A stretch of 64,000 nucleotides of DNA from an uncultured Mycoplasma sp. (GTDB lineage Bacteria > Bacillota_I > Bacilli_A > RF39 > UBA660): contig CABUPU010000001.1 in NCBI GenBank assembly GCA_902493595.1, forward strand, positions 124,001-188,000. Direction: 5' to 3'. Position numbers and translations under genes: made by a program. The notes beneath the pieces are model-generated. The model had not been told where the DNA came from. It saw only the letters and a program-made list of their open reading frames with translations, and searched no databases. Each line of letters starts with the position of its first letter. Positions within the stretch are counted from its first letter, which is position 1. Of the stretch, positions 51,677 through 60,024 are shown one piece after another.

Positions 51677-51796
51677 AAAAATGTCAAAACCGTGTAAAAT
51701 TTTAGACTTTTTTTAAGAAATTTTTCAAAAAAAGGAGGAAATCAGAAATTTTCCGGTAATAAATATATATGAAGGGAGAATTTCAAAATGACATAG
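51677..51796 (+). repeat. Leader repeat, copy 2
   Basis: Second copy of the 118-bp sequence at 37570-37687. The GGGAGAATTTCAAA-ATG-ACA-TAG end gives a two-codon frame behind a good ribosome binding site (51788-51796). The downstream ORF begins 26 bases later without its own site. Confidence 0.7.
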
Positions 51797-51822
51797 AAAT
51801 ATTTTTGAAAATTAAAAAATAA

Positions 51823-52650
51823 ATGAAAAAATTTTTGATAGAAAATACATTACATTTGCACGAAAGTGTAAAAGAAAATAGGCTGACTTCATATGATGAT
51901 GTTAATTTGATAAATAGTAGTAATAACAATAATAATAATTATAAATTGACTTGTATTGATAAAAATATCAAAAGGCTTGATAGATTAGAAAGAGGCTTAA
52001 TATTACCTTTGAATATTCAAAAATTTGCTCAAAGAAAAGAATTATTAAATAAAAGAGATACGGTAATATCTGAATTTAATTTAACACAATATGAAGATAT
52101 TACATACGATGCAATAAAAAATGAAAAAGTAAAAATCATAGAACCTGAGTTTGTTTGTAATTTTAATACACTTGATGAAAAAGGGAATAAAATTACATAT
52201 ACCAAAAATAATGCTAAATTTAGAAAAGCCAATTTAACAAAGGATGAAAGAAAAGTTATAAACAGATTAAGAGAAGAATTAGGTTGGAATATGAATTTGT
52301 TAAGAGAAATTGAAAAACCCACTAGTATTAATGTCCCTGATATCGAAAGAATCGGTAAAACTTCAAATGATTATTATGAAATTAAAAGTGTTTATAAAAG
52401 TGAAAGTAGGAATAGTCAAAGGAAAAAAATACAAAGATGATTTGATGAAGCTAGAAAACAATCTAATAAAATTATTGTAAATATTGATACTGATAATTGT
52501 GATTTGACTAATGAAATGGCAATGGAACAGATAGAAAAATTATTAAATAGAGAAAAGTATAATTCTGTATATAAAGAAGTTATTTTTATGGGAAAAGAAA
52601 GATATTTAAAGTATTTTAAAAGCAAAAAAAAGAACCGAAAGCGTCAGTAA
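51823..52650 (+). pseudogene. CdiA-CT/phage-type nuclease ORF interrupted by an in-frame TGA
   Basis: The frame runs 205 codons from ATG 51823 to TGA 52438-52440 and then continues in the same frame for 69 codons to TAA at 52648. Across the TGA it reads KKIQR-*-FDEARKQSNKIIVNID, where relatives have Trp. PD..IG...YYEIKS (residues about 176-193) is a PD-(D/E)XK-like nuclease motif, and the whole C-terminus resembles the tRNA-nuclease domain of CdiA and phage MuF-type toxins. LPLNIQKFAQ near residue 65 recalls a motif of Firmicutes phage proteins. No ribosome binding site precedes the ATG. Confidence 0.65.
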
Positions 52651-52710
52651 GTCCAACTAGATCAGTTCTTTTATAGGTTCAATTATAACATAAGAACCAT
52701 ATTGTGTCAA
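52624..52710 (-). ncRNA. Short hairpin RNA with perfect consensus promoter
   Basis: On the minus strand TTGACA (52710-52705), 17 bp, TATAAT (52687-52682). The RNA from about 52676 to 52624 folds AAAAGAAC/GTTCTTTT and ends in eight T. It converges on the nuclease ORF and overlaps its last 27 bases. A similar arrangement of short RNAs follows the gene behind leader copy 1. The stretch 52711-52870 shows no gene. Confidence 0.65.
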
Positions 52711-52872
52711 TCAAAGTAGCTTAATTTCGTAGTGCAATAGTTTTAAAAACTTAACTGCGAATCTTCCTACTTTGACCATTAATATTATAATCAGAAATGA
52801 AGAAAAAATGAATAACAAGGTGTTATTTTATTTATACAATAGTACCAATATTGGGACTAGGGGTTTAGACAA

Positions 52873-52896
52873 TAAAAAAAACTAGGTTTCCCTAGT
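52873..52896 (-). terminator. Terminator of the tRNA-Arg/Pro unit
   Basis: Minus strand ACTAGG-GAAA-CCTAGT followed by eight T. Confidence 0.8.
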
Positions 52897-52906
52897 AAAT
52901 TTTAAA

Positions 52907-52983
52907 TGGTCGAGAAGACAGGATTTGAACCTGCGACCCCTACGTCCCAAGCGTAGTGCACTACCAAGCTGTGCTACTTCTCG
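52907..52983 (-). tRNA. tRNA-Pro(UGG)
   Basis: Acceptor CGAGAAG/CTTCTCG, anticodon stem CTACG/CGTAG with loop CTTGGGA (anticodon TGG), encoded CCA. Confidence 0.95.
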
Positions 52984-53066
52984 AAAACAAATTAATTATA
53001 TCACAAATTTTAAGCTTTGCAAATAAAAAATGCACTACGCTTATAAAAATGTGAAATTTTTAAAAT

Positions 53067-53143
53067 TGGTACGCCCAAAGGGATTCGAACCCCCAACCTT
53101 TTGATCCGTAGTCAAATGCTCTATCCAGTTGAGCTATGGGCGC
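53067..53143 (-). tRNA. tRNA-Arg(ACG)
   Basis: Acceptor GCGCCCA/TGGGCGT with a first G-U pair, anticodon stem TTTGA/TCAAA with loop CTACGGA (anticodon ACG), encoded CCA. A34 requires TadA deamination to inosine. Confidence 0.94.
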
Positions 53144-53267
53144 AGGATGAATGCTTTTTCGTAAAGCAAATTAATTATAATATAAATATTAAAAAAAATC
53201 AATAAAATCATATTCTTTTTTTTATACATTTATGATAAAATAAAATATATGTAAAGGAAAAAAATGG

Positions 53268-54986
53268 ATGACTAGAGAAATGTTTATGTTATTTGCTATT
53301 GGTTACTATTTTCTTACAATGATAATAATTGTAATTGTTTTACTAGTGATTTCAAATAAAACTAAGAAGAAATATTTAGCTCAAATAAATGAACTAGAAA
53401 GACAAAAAAATTTAGTAATTTCTGCGGGAATACTTTCTGAACTTAATAAAGTTGAAAGCTTAATTAATAATGATGATTTAAGAAAAAAATACGAATTATG
53501 GCAAAAAAAATTTAATGAAATTAAAAATGAAGATATACCAAAGATAACAGATTTAATAAATGAAGTACAAGGATACTTTGAAACAAAGGATTATGCAAAT
53601 TTAAAAGCCTCAATTATAAAGACAGAAATGGATTTGAACTATTTACAAACTAAATCTGGGATTTTACTTGATGAAATTAAAGAAATTACTTTAAGTGAGG
53701 AAAGAAATAGAGATAAAATTACTAAATTAAAAGCGGAGTATAGAACTGTACTTACGGCTTATAAAGAAGATCCTGAAAGTTATAGTAAGATTAAAACTCC
53801 TTTAGAATTACAATTTGAAAATGTTGACAAATTATTTGCAAGTTTTGAAAATGCTATGGATAAAAATGCTTATACTGAAGCACCTAAAATTGTTAAGGCT
53901 ATTGATGATATTGTTTCAAATTTAAATGAAATAATAAATGAAACAAAAACTATTTGTTTATATGGAGAAAATCTTATTCCTAAGAAAATCGAAGATATAA
54001 AATTGATTTATAAAAAAATGGTTCAAAGTGGTTATAATTTAGATTATTTAAATATTGAATATAATATCGAAGAGGCAAATAAAAAGATAATTGATATATT
54101 TCAAAGATTAAATGTTTTAGATGTTGAGGATTCAATCTTTGAACTTAAAACGATGCATGATTATTTTGATTCATTATATAATGATTTTGAAAATGAAAAA
54201 GTATGTAAAAGACTTTTTGATGATTATATGCGTAGTATTGGTATAAAACTTTCTAAGCTTGAAAAAATAAGTCAAGAATTATTTAAGAAAGTTGATGAAC
54301 TTAAATATAGTTATGATTTAACTGATGAAGAAGTTGCAAGTATTATTGAAATCAAAGATAATATAATTGATAACCATAATAGTTATGATCATATAATTGA
54401 TATATTTAGAAATAAAACATTAGCATATTCAAAACTTGCTAGTGAGATGGAAAATATAAATAATAAACTTCTTAAAAATGAAGAGAAATTAAATCATACT
54501 TTAGAAACTTTAAGTAGTTTAAAGGATGATGAATTAAGAGCAAAAGAACAACTTACAGAAATCGAAGAAATTTTAAAAGATTGTAAATTAAAAGCAAGAG
54601 AATATAAACTTCCAGTTGTACCTAAAAATTATTATGTAGAGTTTGCCGAGGCTTCCCTTGCTATAAAAGAAATGGTTGCGGAACTTGAAAAAAGGCCAAT
54701 TTCAATTAAAGTTTTAAATATGCGTGTGGATACAGCAAGAGATTTAGTTTTAAAAGTTTATAATACAATTAATGAAACAACAAAAACTGCAAAAATGGCA
54801 GAAATGGCAATAGTTTATGGAAATAGATATAGAGTAGTTAATAAAGATGTTGATTTTGGTTTAACTAAAGCAGAAAACTCTTTTTATAAAGGAAATTATA
54901 AGATTTGTTTAGAGCAAGCAATTAGTGCAATAAATATAGTTGAACCAGGTATACATCATAAGTTACTTGAAAATTTCAAGGACTAA
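53268..54986 (+). CDS. ezrA: Septation ring formation regulator EzrA
   Basis: 572 residues. One N-terminal membrane helix (about 7-28) and then a long cytoplasmic coiled coil with spectrin-like repeats. It is the EzrA topology, and the C-terminal NRYRVVNKDVDFGLTKAENSFYKGNYKICLEQAISAINIVEPG is the family's best-conserved part. EzrA limits FtsZ ring assembly. The gene order ezrA-nifS-thiI is that of Bacillus. The ATG follows AAAGGAAA. Confidence 0.92.
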   Translation: MTREMFMLFAIGYYFLTMIIIVIVLLVISNKTKKKYLAQINELERQKNLVISAGILSELNKVESLINNDDLRKKYELWQKKFNEIKNEDIPKITDLINEVQGYFETKDYANLKASIIKTEMDLNYLQTKSGILLDEIKEITLSEERNRDKITKLKAEYRTVLTAYKEDPESYSKIKTPLELQFENVDKLFASFENAMDKNAYTEAPKIVKAIDDIVSNLNEIINETKTICLYGENLIPKKIEDIKLIYKKMVQSGYNLDYLNIEYNIEEANKKIIDIFQRLNVLDVEDSIFELKTMHDYFDSLYNDFENEKVCKRLFDDYMRSIGIKLSKLEKISQELFKKVDELKYSYDLTDEEVASIIEIKDNIIDNHNSYDHIIDIFRNKTLAYSKLASEMENINNKLLKNEEKLNHTLETLSSLKDDELRAKEQLTEIEEILKDCKLKAREYKLPVVPKNYYVEFAEASLAIKEMVAELEKRPISIKVLNMRVDTARDLVLKVYNTINETTKTAKMAEMAIVYGNRYRVVNKDVDFGLTKAENSFYKGNYKICLEQAISAINIVEPGIHHKLLENFKD

Positions 54987-54995
54987 GGGGGATTT

Positions 54996-56132
54996 ATGAT
55001 TTATTTAGATTATAGTGCTACAACTCCAGTTGCTTTAGAGGTACAAGATACAATGAATAAAGTAACTAGAGAGTTTATTGGTAATGCTAATTCCTTAAAT
55101 GGACTAGGCATTAAATCAAGAAATTTACTTAATAGTGCAACAAAACAAATTGCAAATTGTTTTAATATTTTAGAAAGTGAAATTACTTATACATCATCCT
55201 CAACAGAGAGTAATAATTTAGCAATAATTGGAATTGCTTTAGCTTATTTTAAAAAAGGTAAACATATTATAGTTTCAAAACTTGAACATGCTGATGTATA
55301 TGATATTTGTGATTATTTAAAAAGTATAGGGTTTGAAATTAGTTATGTAAGTTCAAATGCTGATGGACTTGTAGATTTTGAGGAGTTAAAAAGATTAATT
55401 AGACCTGATACAATTTTGGTTAGTATTGCAGCTGTTAATAGTGAACTTGGTATAAGACAACCTCTTAAAATGATTAGACAAATAATAAAGAAAGAAAATC
55501 CTAATACTTTGTTTCATAGTGATATGACTCAAGCTGTAGGAAAAATTTCTGTTTCTCTTTTAGATACTGATTTAGCTACAATATCCTCACATAAAATATA
55601 TGGTCCAAAAGGAATAGCAATGCTTTATAAAAATAGTACAGTAAAAATTAAACCAATTATTTATGGCAGTGGACAGTCTAATGATTTAAAACCAGGTACA
55701 CCACCACTTCCTTTGATTGTGGGATTTGCTAAGGCTTTAAGACTTGCACTCGAAGGTATTGAAAAAAAAGAAAAATATGTAAATTTATTAAATGAAAGAA
55801 TATGTAATAAACTTAGTAAATATCCAGATATTCTAATTAATAAAACTAAGTATTCTATTCCACATATTTTAAATATTTCACTTATGAATATTAAACCAGA
55901 AACATTTATTCATGCAATGGATAATGAAGAAATATATTTATCTACGAATACTGCTTGTTCTTCAGGAGAAACATCGAATGCAGTAATGGCATTATATAAT
56001 GATATAAAAAGGGCTTCACATACAATAAGGATTAGTTTATCTAGCATAACTACAAGTGATGAAATTGATAAATTTCTTAAGGCTTTCGATAGAAATTTTG
56101 AATCACTTAATAGTTTAGTAAGGAAGGATTAA
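54996..56132 (+). CDS. Cysteine desulfurase (NifS/NifZ type)
   Basis: 378 residues. PLP enzyme that supplies sulfur, here most likely to ThiI for 4-thiouridine. LDYSATTPV at the start, LEHADV, PLP lysine in SSHKIYGPKG (Lys200), and catalytic Cys321 in NTACSSGE. GGGGGATTT precedes the ATG; 9 bp after ezrA and directly abutting thiI. A role in Fe-S assembly with SufB is also possible. Confidence 0.94.
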   Translation: MIYLDYSATTPVALEVQDTMNKVTREFIGNANSLNGLGIKSRNLLNSATKQIANCFNILESEITYTSSSTESNNLAIIGIALAYFKKGKHIIVSKLEHADVYDICDYLKSIGFEISYVSSNADGLVDFEELKRLIRPDTILVSIAAVNSELGIRQPLKMIRQIIKKENPNTLFHSDMTQAVGKISVSLLDTDLATISSHKIYGPKGIAMLYKNSTVKIKPIIYGSGQSNDLKPGTPPLPLIVGFAKALRLALEGIEKKEKYVNLLNERICNKLSKYPDILINKTKYSIPHILNISLMNIKPETFIHAMDNEEIYLSTNTACSSGETSNAVMALYNDIKRASHTIRISLSSITTSDEIDKFLKAFDRNFESLNSLVRKD

Positions 56133-57314
56133 ATGGAAAAAGTTATTATTATAAAATATGCAGAACTTTCTACGAAAAGTGATAATATTAATTTTTTTAT
56201 TAAAACATTAAAGCATAATATTGAATCTTTATTACAAAAAGAAACTTTCAGTATATCATCTGATGTTGGTAGAATGATTATATATACAGAAAATATACCT
56301 AAAGTTATGGAAAAACTAAAAACTGTATTTGGTATTCATGAAATAATGATAGGTTATATTTTTAAAGAAAAAAATCTTGATACAATTAAAGAAAATGTTC
56401 TATCTTTGATTAAAGATAAAGAGTTTAATACATTTAGAGTTACCACAAAAAGAAGTGATAAACATTATGAAATACCTTCAGTAGAAGTTTCTAAACTCGT
56501 TGGAGCTCATATTTTAAAAAATATTCCTAATAAAAAAGTATTACTTGAAAATTTTGATTTAGAGGTTTGTATTGAAATTAGAATTAATGAAGTACTTATT
56601 TATTTTGGAGGTATTAAAGGTTTAGGAGGTTACCCGGTTTCAACTTTAGGTAAAGGCCTTCTTATGCTTTCTGGAGGAATTGATTCTCCTGTTGCGGGCT
56701 ATCTTGCTATGAAAAGAGGTATCAGACTTGAGGTAATTTATTTTGATTCTCCACCTCATACATCTGATATGGCAAGAGAAAAAGTATTTGATTTAGCAAG
56801 AAAATTATCAGTTTATAATGGTAATGTTAAAGTTCATATTATAAATTTTACTCATATTCAAGAGGAAATAATTAAAAATATTCCTAATTATTATTTAATA
56901 ACAATTATGCGTAGATTTATGTATGAAATTTCCGCTTTAGTGGCTAATAGATGTAATGCTCATGTTATTATAAATGGTGAAAGTGTAGGTCAAGTTGCCT
57001 CTCAAACTCTTAAGAGTATGGAAGTTATTAATGAAGCCATAAAAAAACCAGTTTTAAGACCAGTATGCTGTTTTGATAAACTTGAAATTATTGATTTAGC
57101 AAAGAAAATAGGCACTTATGATATTTCAATTAGACCTTATGAAGATTGCTGTACAATATTTGTTCCTAAACATCCAGTTATTCATCCAGATTTAAAACTT
57201 GCTAAGGAATATGAAAAATTAATTGATAAAGAAAACCTTATTTATGAGGCAATAAAAAATCAAAAGATAATAACACTTAATAATGATGACAAAGATTATA
57301 GTGATTTACTATAG
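56133..57314 (+). CDS. thiI: tRNA 4-thiouridine sulfurtransferase ThiI
   Basis: 393 residues. N-terminal ferredoxin-like and THUMP region (to about 165), PP-loop LSGGIDSPVAG (179-189) and the conserved RPYEDCCTIFVPKHP with its cysteines. Like other Firmicutes forms it lacks the C-terminal rhodanese domain, so sulfur comes from the adjacent desulfurase. It starts at the base after the previous stop, with AGGAAGGATTAA upstream. Confidence 0.95.
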   Translation: MEKVIIIKYAELSTKSDNINFFIKTLKHNIESLLQKETFSISSDVGRMIIYTENIPKVMEKLKTVFGIHEIMIGYIFKEKNLDTIKENVLSLIKDKEFNTFRVTTKRSDKHYEIPSVEVSKLVGAHILKNIPNKKVLLENFDLEVCIEIRINEVLIYFGGIKGLGGYPVSTLGKGLLMLSGGIDSPVAGYLAMKRGIRLEVIYFDSPPHTSDMAREKVFDLARKLSVYNGNVKVHIINFTHIQEEIIKNIPNYYLITIMRRFMYEISALVANRCNAHVIINGESVGQVASQTLKSMEVINEAIKKPVLRPVCCFDKLEIIDLAKKIGTYDISIRPYEDCCTIFVPKHPVIHPDLKLAKEYEKLIDKENLIYEAIKNQKIITLNNDDKDYSDLL

Positions 57315-57323
57315 TCTTTTTTT
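57294..57323 (+). terminator. Terminator of the ezrA-nifS-thiI operon
   Basis: GATTATAGT and ACTATAGTC pair around the stop region, then seven T. Confidence 0.75.
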
Positions 57324-57358
57324 GTTATATTTTAACTATTTATGAGTAAACTAATAAT

Positions 57359-57469
57359 ATGAAAGAAAATGTTAATCCTAAAGATGAATATAAGTTATCA
57401 TTTTCCCGAAGAAATTTAAATAATTATGATAACTATTCAAGAACAAGTGGTAACACAAATAAAAAGTAA
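57359..57469 (+). CDS. Possible 36-residue polar peptide
   Basis: MKENVNPKDEYKLSFSRRN and a Asn/Lys-rich tail ending TNKK. No clear ribosome binding site. It lies where Bacillus has an ssp (spore protein) gene after thiI, but the sequence is not an alpha/beta SASP. It may be chance. Confidence 0.3.
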   Translation: MKENVNPKDEYKLSFSRRNLNNYDNYSRTSGNTNKK

Positions 57470-57504
57470 TAAGAAATTATTATTTTTTTTAGTTTCAAAT
57501 TCAC

Positions 57505-57667
57505 TTGCATAAATATATAAAAAAATGATATATTATAAATAGGTGAATGTGAAGGAAGTTCGCGTTACCTGAGTATTCAAATAGCGCTATCTGTCTATAA
57601 TAGATTTCAAAACATGGTATAACCACATAATGATTTCTATCATAATCTGGACGGCGCGTTTTATATA
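57505..57667 (+). ncRNA. sRNA-5, candidate antitoxin RNA of the third micropeptide locus
   Basis: Promoter TTGCAT (57505-57510), 18 bp, TATATT (57529-57534). From about 57541 the RNA has GGAAGTTCGCGTTACC, an AGCGCT segment and ends GGCGCGTTTTAT (near 57652-57664). It keeps the GGAAG...GCG(C/T)TACC...GGCGC(T/G)TTTT frame of sRNA-1 to 3 but is otherwise diverged. Confidence 0.55.
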
Positions 57668-57682
57668 TTCTGGATAGCTATT

Positions 57683-57739
57683 TCAGAATAATAAGACAAT
57701 AATCAAAATTACTACTCTTTCGAGTTTCTTTTTGCTCAT
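57683..57739 (-). CDS. Hydrophobic micropeptide 3 (type I toxin-like)
   Basis: 18 residues: MSKKKLERV followed by a nine-residue hydrophobic stretch, then TGA (and AAA TAG directly after). A perfect AAAGGAGGA site six to eight bases upstream. Shorter than the other two, but in the same convergent layout with an sRNA. Confidence 0.55.
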   Translation of the reverse strand: MSKKKLERVVILIIVLLF

Positions 57740-57863
57740 TTACATTCCTCCTTTCATCTAGTTTAAATCTTGGTGCACCAAAACCCCTAGAAAAAATTAA
57801 GAAGGTAACGCCATTTCCAGCACATTCGAGTAGTTATTATACATATTTATTTTAGTATTGCAA
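57740..57863 (-). promoter_or_regulatory. Promoter and leader of micropeptide 3
   Basis: TTGCAA (57863-57858), 16 bp, TATAAT (57841-57836). The leader carries GGAAATGGCGTTACC and then CCTTCTT, which can pair with AAGGAGG at the ribosome binding site, as in loci 1 and 2. The stretch 57864-57990 shows no gene. Confidence 0.55.
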
Positions 57864-57991
57864 GCACCTCGACATATAGTGACAAAACAAGACATAAGAT
57901 TAACATAAAATTGTTAATTTTTTTTAGTTTCAATATAAAATACTAAGATAAGTGATAATCCTAGTATTTACCTTGTTCGTATTTTCTTAAA

Positions 57992-58119
57992 TTATATAGA
58001 TATAGGAAAAATCATCCCCGTATTTATGTTACTTTCAATATAATTTAACCATTTTTTGGTATTTTTTTCAAGTCCTTTTTACCGAAAAATCAAAGCAATA
58101 TTTTCTTATATCTATATAA
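57992..58119. repeat. Long inverted repeat upstream of the second variable surface gene
   Basis: Arms at 57992-58010 and 58101-58119 match at 18 of 19 bases and enclose 90 bp. A promoter-like TTGAAA-17-TTAAAT lies inside on the minus strand, pointing away from the surface gene; inversion of the segment would turn it toward 58169. Confidence 0.5.
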
Positions 58120-58168
58120 TATAAGAAAGTTAATGCCTTTATTTATCTGACTTTGAAAGGTGTAGAGT

Positions 58169-59950
58169 ATGAAAAGGTTTATAGCTAATTTTAAAGGTTA
58201 TTATAATAGTAATAAAGAGAGGTGTTTAACAATTTTAACAATAATTATTTTATCAATACTTTCAAGTGTAATTTTAATATCATATTCATTTTATCAAAAT
58301 AAAAGTTCAAAATTAATTATCTCTGGAGTAGCATTAATAGATTCATCAGATGTATCAATAAAAGTGTATAGAGAAAATAAAAATGATAATGGTGTAGGAA
58401 TTGGAACATATTCATTATCTTATTATGTACCAAGTGCATCATCTTATAGTTATGTAGAAAGTAAATCTATATGTGATACAGGAATTACGATAGAAAAATA
58501 TGAAAATCAAAAGTTTTATGTAGATGCAACTAAAAAAGGAAAATGCAAAGTATATTTTGATGCTATAGATGGTTATATAGATGATTATGAAGTAAATTTA
58601 TTTGTTCAAAATGAATTGGGTAATACTGATGATAAAAACTATAATCAAATGGGGCAACTACCACTTTATGAAACAGGATATTATTATACAGTTAATACTA
58701 GTAAAACAAACTGTACAAATGGAGCAACAGTTTCAATAGTAGGAAGAAATATAGTAGTATTAACAACTCAAAAAGCAGTATGTAATGTTTATGCTGATAA
58801 AAATAGTGATAGCGAAGCACCAATAATTTCTTCGTTAAGTGTTAATGACACAACAGTTACATTTACCGCTACAGACAACATATCACTTGCACATTATGGA
58901 GTAAGTGAAAACAGTATTATAGAACCCGAAGAATATAATAGTTTTTCTGGAACAAGTCAAACAATATCATTTACACAAGATGTGGAAGGAACATATTATT
59001 TATGGGTAAAAGATAGTGCTGGAAATATTACTACAAAAGAATTTACAATATCACTTGGAACATCATTTGAAGCATTAATGGTAGCAAATAATACTGATAT
59101 ATTTGATGAGAATGGACTTAGATATGAAGGAGCAAATCCAAATAACTATATTTGTTTAGATAATCAAAAAAGTGGAAGTTGTTCAAGTAGTTCTTTACTA
59201 TTTAGAATAATAGGACTTTTTGACGAAGATACATCAAGTGATGGAACAAATAGTAGTGGTACTAAAAAACTACTTAAGGTAATAGATACAAATAATTATG
59301 GAGGAACAAGTGGAAAGTATTGGAATTCAGCAGGAGATAACGATTGGAGCACAGCATCACTTAAAACAGAATTAAATGGAACATATTTAACCACTTTAAC
59401 TAATATTTTGAGTGTAAATAGTAAATTATCAGATGCAATTACAATTACAAAATGGCATTTAGGAGGAGCAAGTTCAAGAAATTATAGTACTTTAACAGTT
59501 GAAAATATTTATACACAAGAAAGAAATACAAGTGCAATAAACATTGGAAATCCATCAAGTATCTATGCAAAGGTTGGGTTAATATACCCCAGTGATTATG
59601 GATATGCAACAGTTGGTGGTTCATCGACAAATAAGTCAAGTTGTAGAGAATATGCGTTACAATCGTGGTCTTCATATGCTGATTGTAAAAATAATGATTG
59701 GTTATATACATCACAAGTAGCAAGTTGGGGTTCAAACAAAAATGAATGGTTACTTTCTCCAACATCCTCACCTTCGTATTATGCTTCTGCAGTTCTATTT
59801 TCAAGAGGGTATGTGTATATGGGTGTCGGTAACAGCAACTATGTCAGCAACAACAAGCATGCAGTTCGTCCAACATTTTATCTAGATTCTAGTATCCTAA
59901 AAATAGTTGGTGGAGATGGTAGCTCTTCAAATCCATATAGAATAGGGTAA
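58169..59950 (+). CDS. Exported protein with Ig-like domain and DGR-type C-terminal lectin-like domain
   Basis: 593 residues. Membrane anchor at about 22-40, an external region with several Cys (to about 210), an Ig-like domain (about 215-298: APIISSLSVNDTTVTFTATD...YYLWVKDSAGNITTKEF), then a lectin-like domain closely matching the second half of the protein at 30599 (RYEGANPNNYICLDNQKSG, LLFRIIGLFDEDTSSDGT). It ends WLLSPTSS...AVRPTFYLDSSILKI. AAAGGTG precedes the ATG. Probably displayed on the cell surface; ligand unknown. Confidence 0.85.
   Translation: MKRFIANFKGYYNSNKERCLTILTIIILSILSSVILISYSFYQNKSSKLIISGVALIDSSDVSIKVYRENKNDNGVGIGTYSLSYYVPSASSYSYVESKSICDTGITIEKYENQKFYVDATKKGKCKVYFDAIDGYIDDYEVNLFVQNELGNTDDKNYNQMGQLPLYETGYYYTVNTSKTNCTNGATVSIVGRNIVVLTTQKAVCNVYADKNSDSEAPIISSLSVNDTTVTFTATDNISLAHYGVSENSIIEPEEYNSFSGTSQTISFTQDVEGTYYLWVKDSAGNITTKEFTISLGTSFEALMVANNTDIFDENGLRYEGANPNNYICLDNQKSGSCSSSSLLFRIIGLFDEDTSSDGTNSSGTKKLLKVIDTNNYGGTSGKYWNSAGDNDWSTASLKTELNGTYLTTLTNILSVNSKLSDAITITKWHLGGASSRNYSTLTVENIYTQERNTSAINIGNPSSIYAKVGLIYPSDYGYATVGGSSTNKSSCREYALQSWSSYADCKNNDWLYTSQVASWGSNKNEWLLSPTSSPSYYASAVLFSRGYVYMGVGNSNYVSNNKHAVRPTFYLDSSILKIVGGDGSSSNPYRIG
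59746..59904 (+). repeat. Candidate DGR variable region 3
   Basis: It shares flanks with variable region 2: GAATGGTTACTTTC at the start and an identical 31-base end (59874-59904). Between them the two differ heavily, and this copy keeps AAC codons (AAC AGC AAC ... AGC AAC AAC AAG) where copy 2 has other NNC codons, the pattern of adenine-specific change from one template. Confidence 0.65.
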
Positions 59951-59962
59951 AAATTGGGAGAA

Positions 59963-59987
59963 AAAGCAATATTTGCTTTTTTTTTTT
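59963..59987 (+). terminator. Terminator of the second surface gene
   Basis: AAGCAA pairs with TTGCTT, followed by about nine T. Confidence 0.8.
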
Positions 59988-60024
59988 GACTATCCGTAGT
60001 ATAATTTATTTAAGGAGGTAGAAT

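Noticed and set aside
57359..57469. Small acid-soluble spore protein based on its position after thiI
   Set aside because: The sequence lacks the SASP motifs and has no ribosome binding site.
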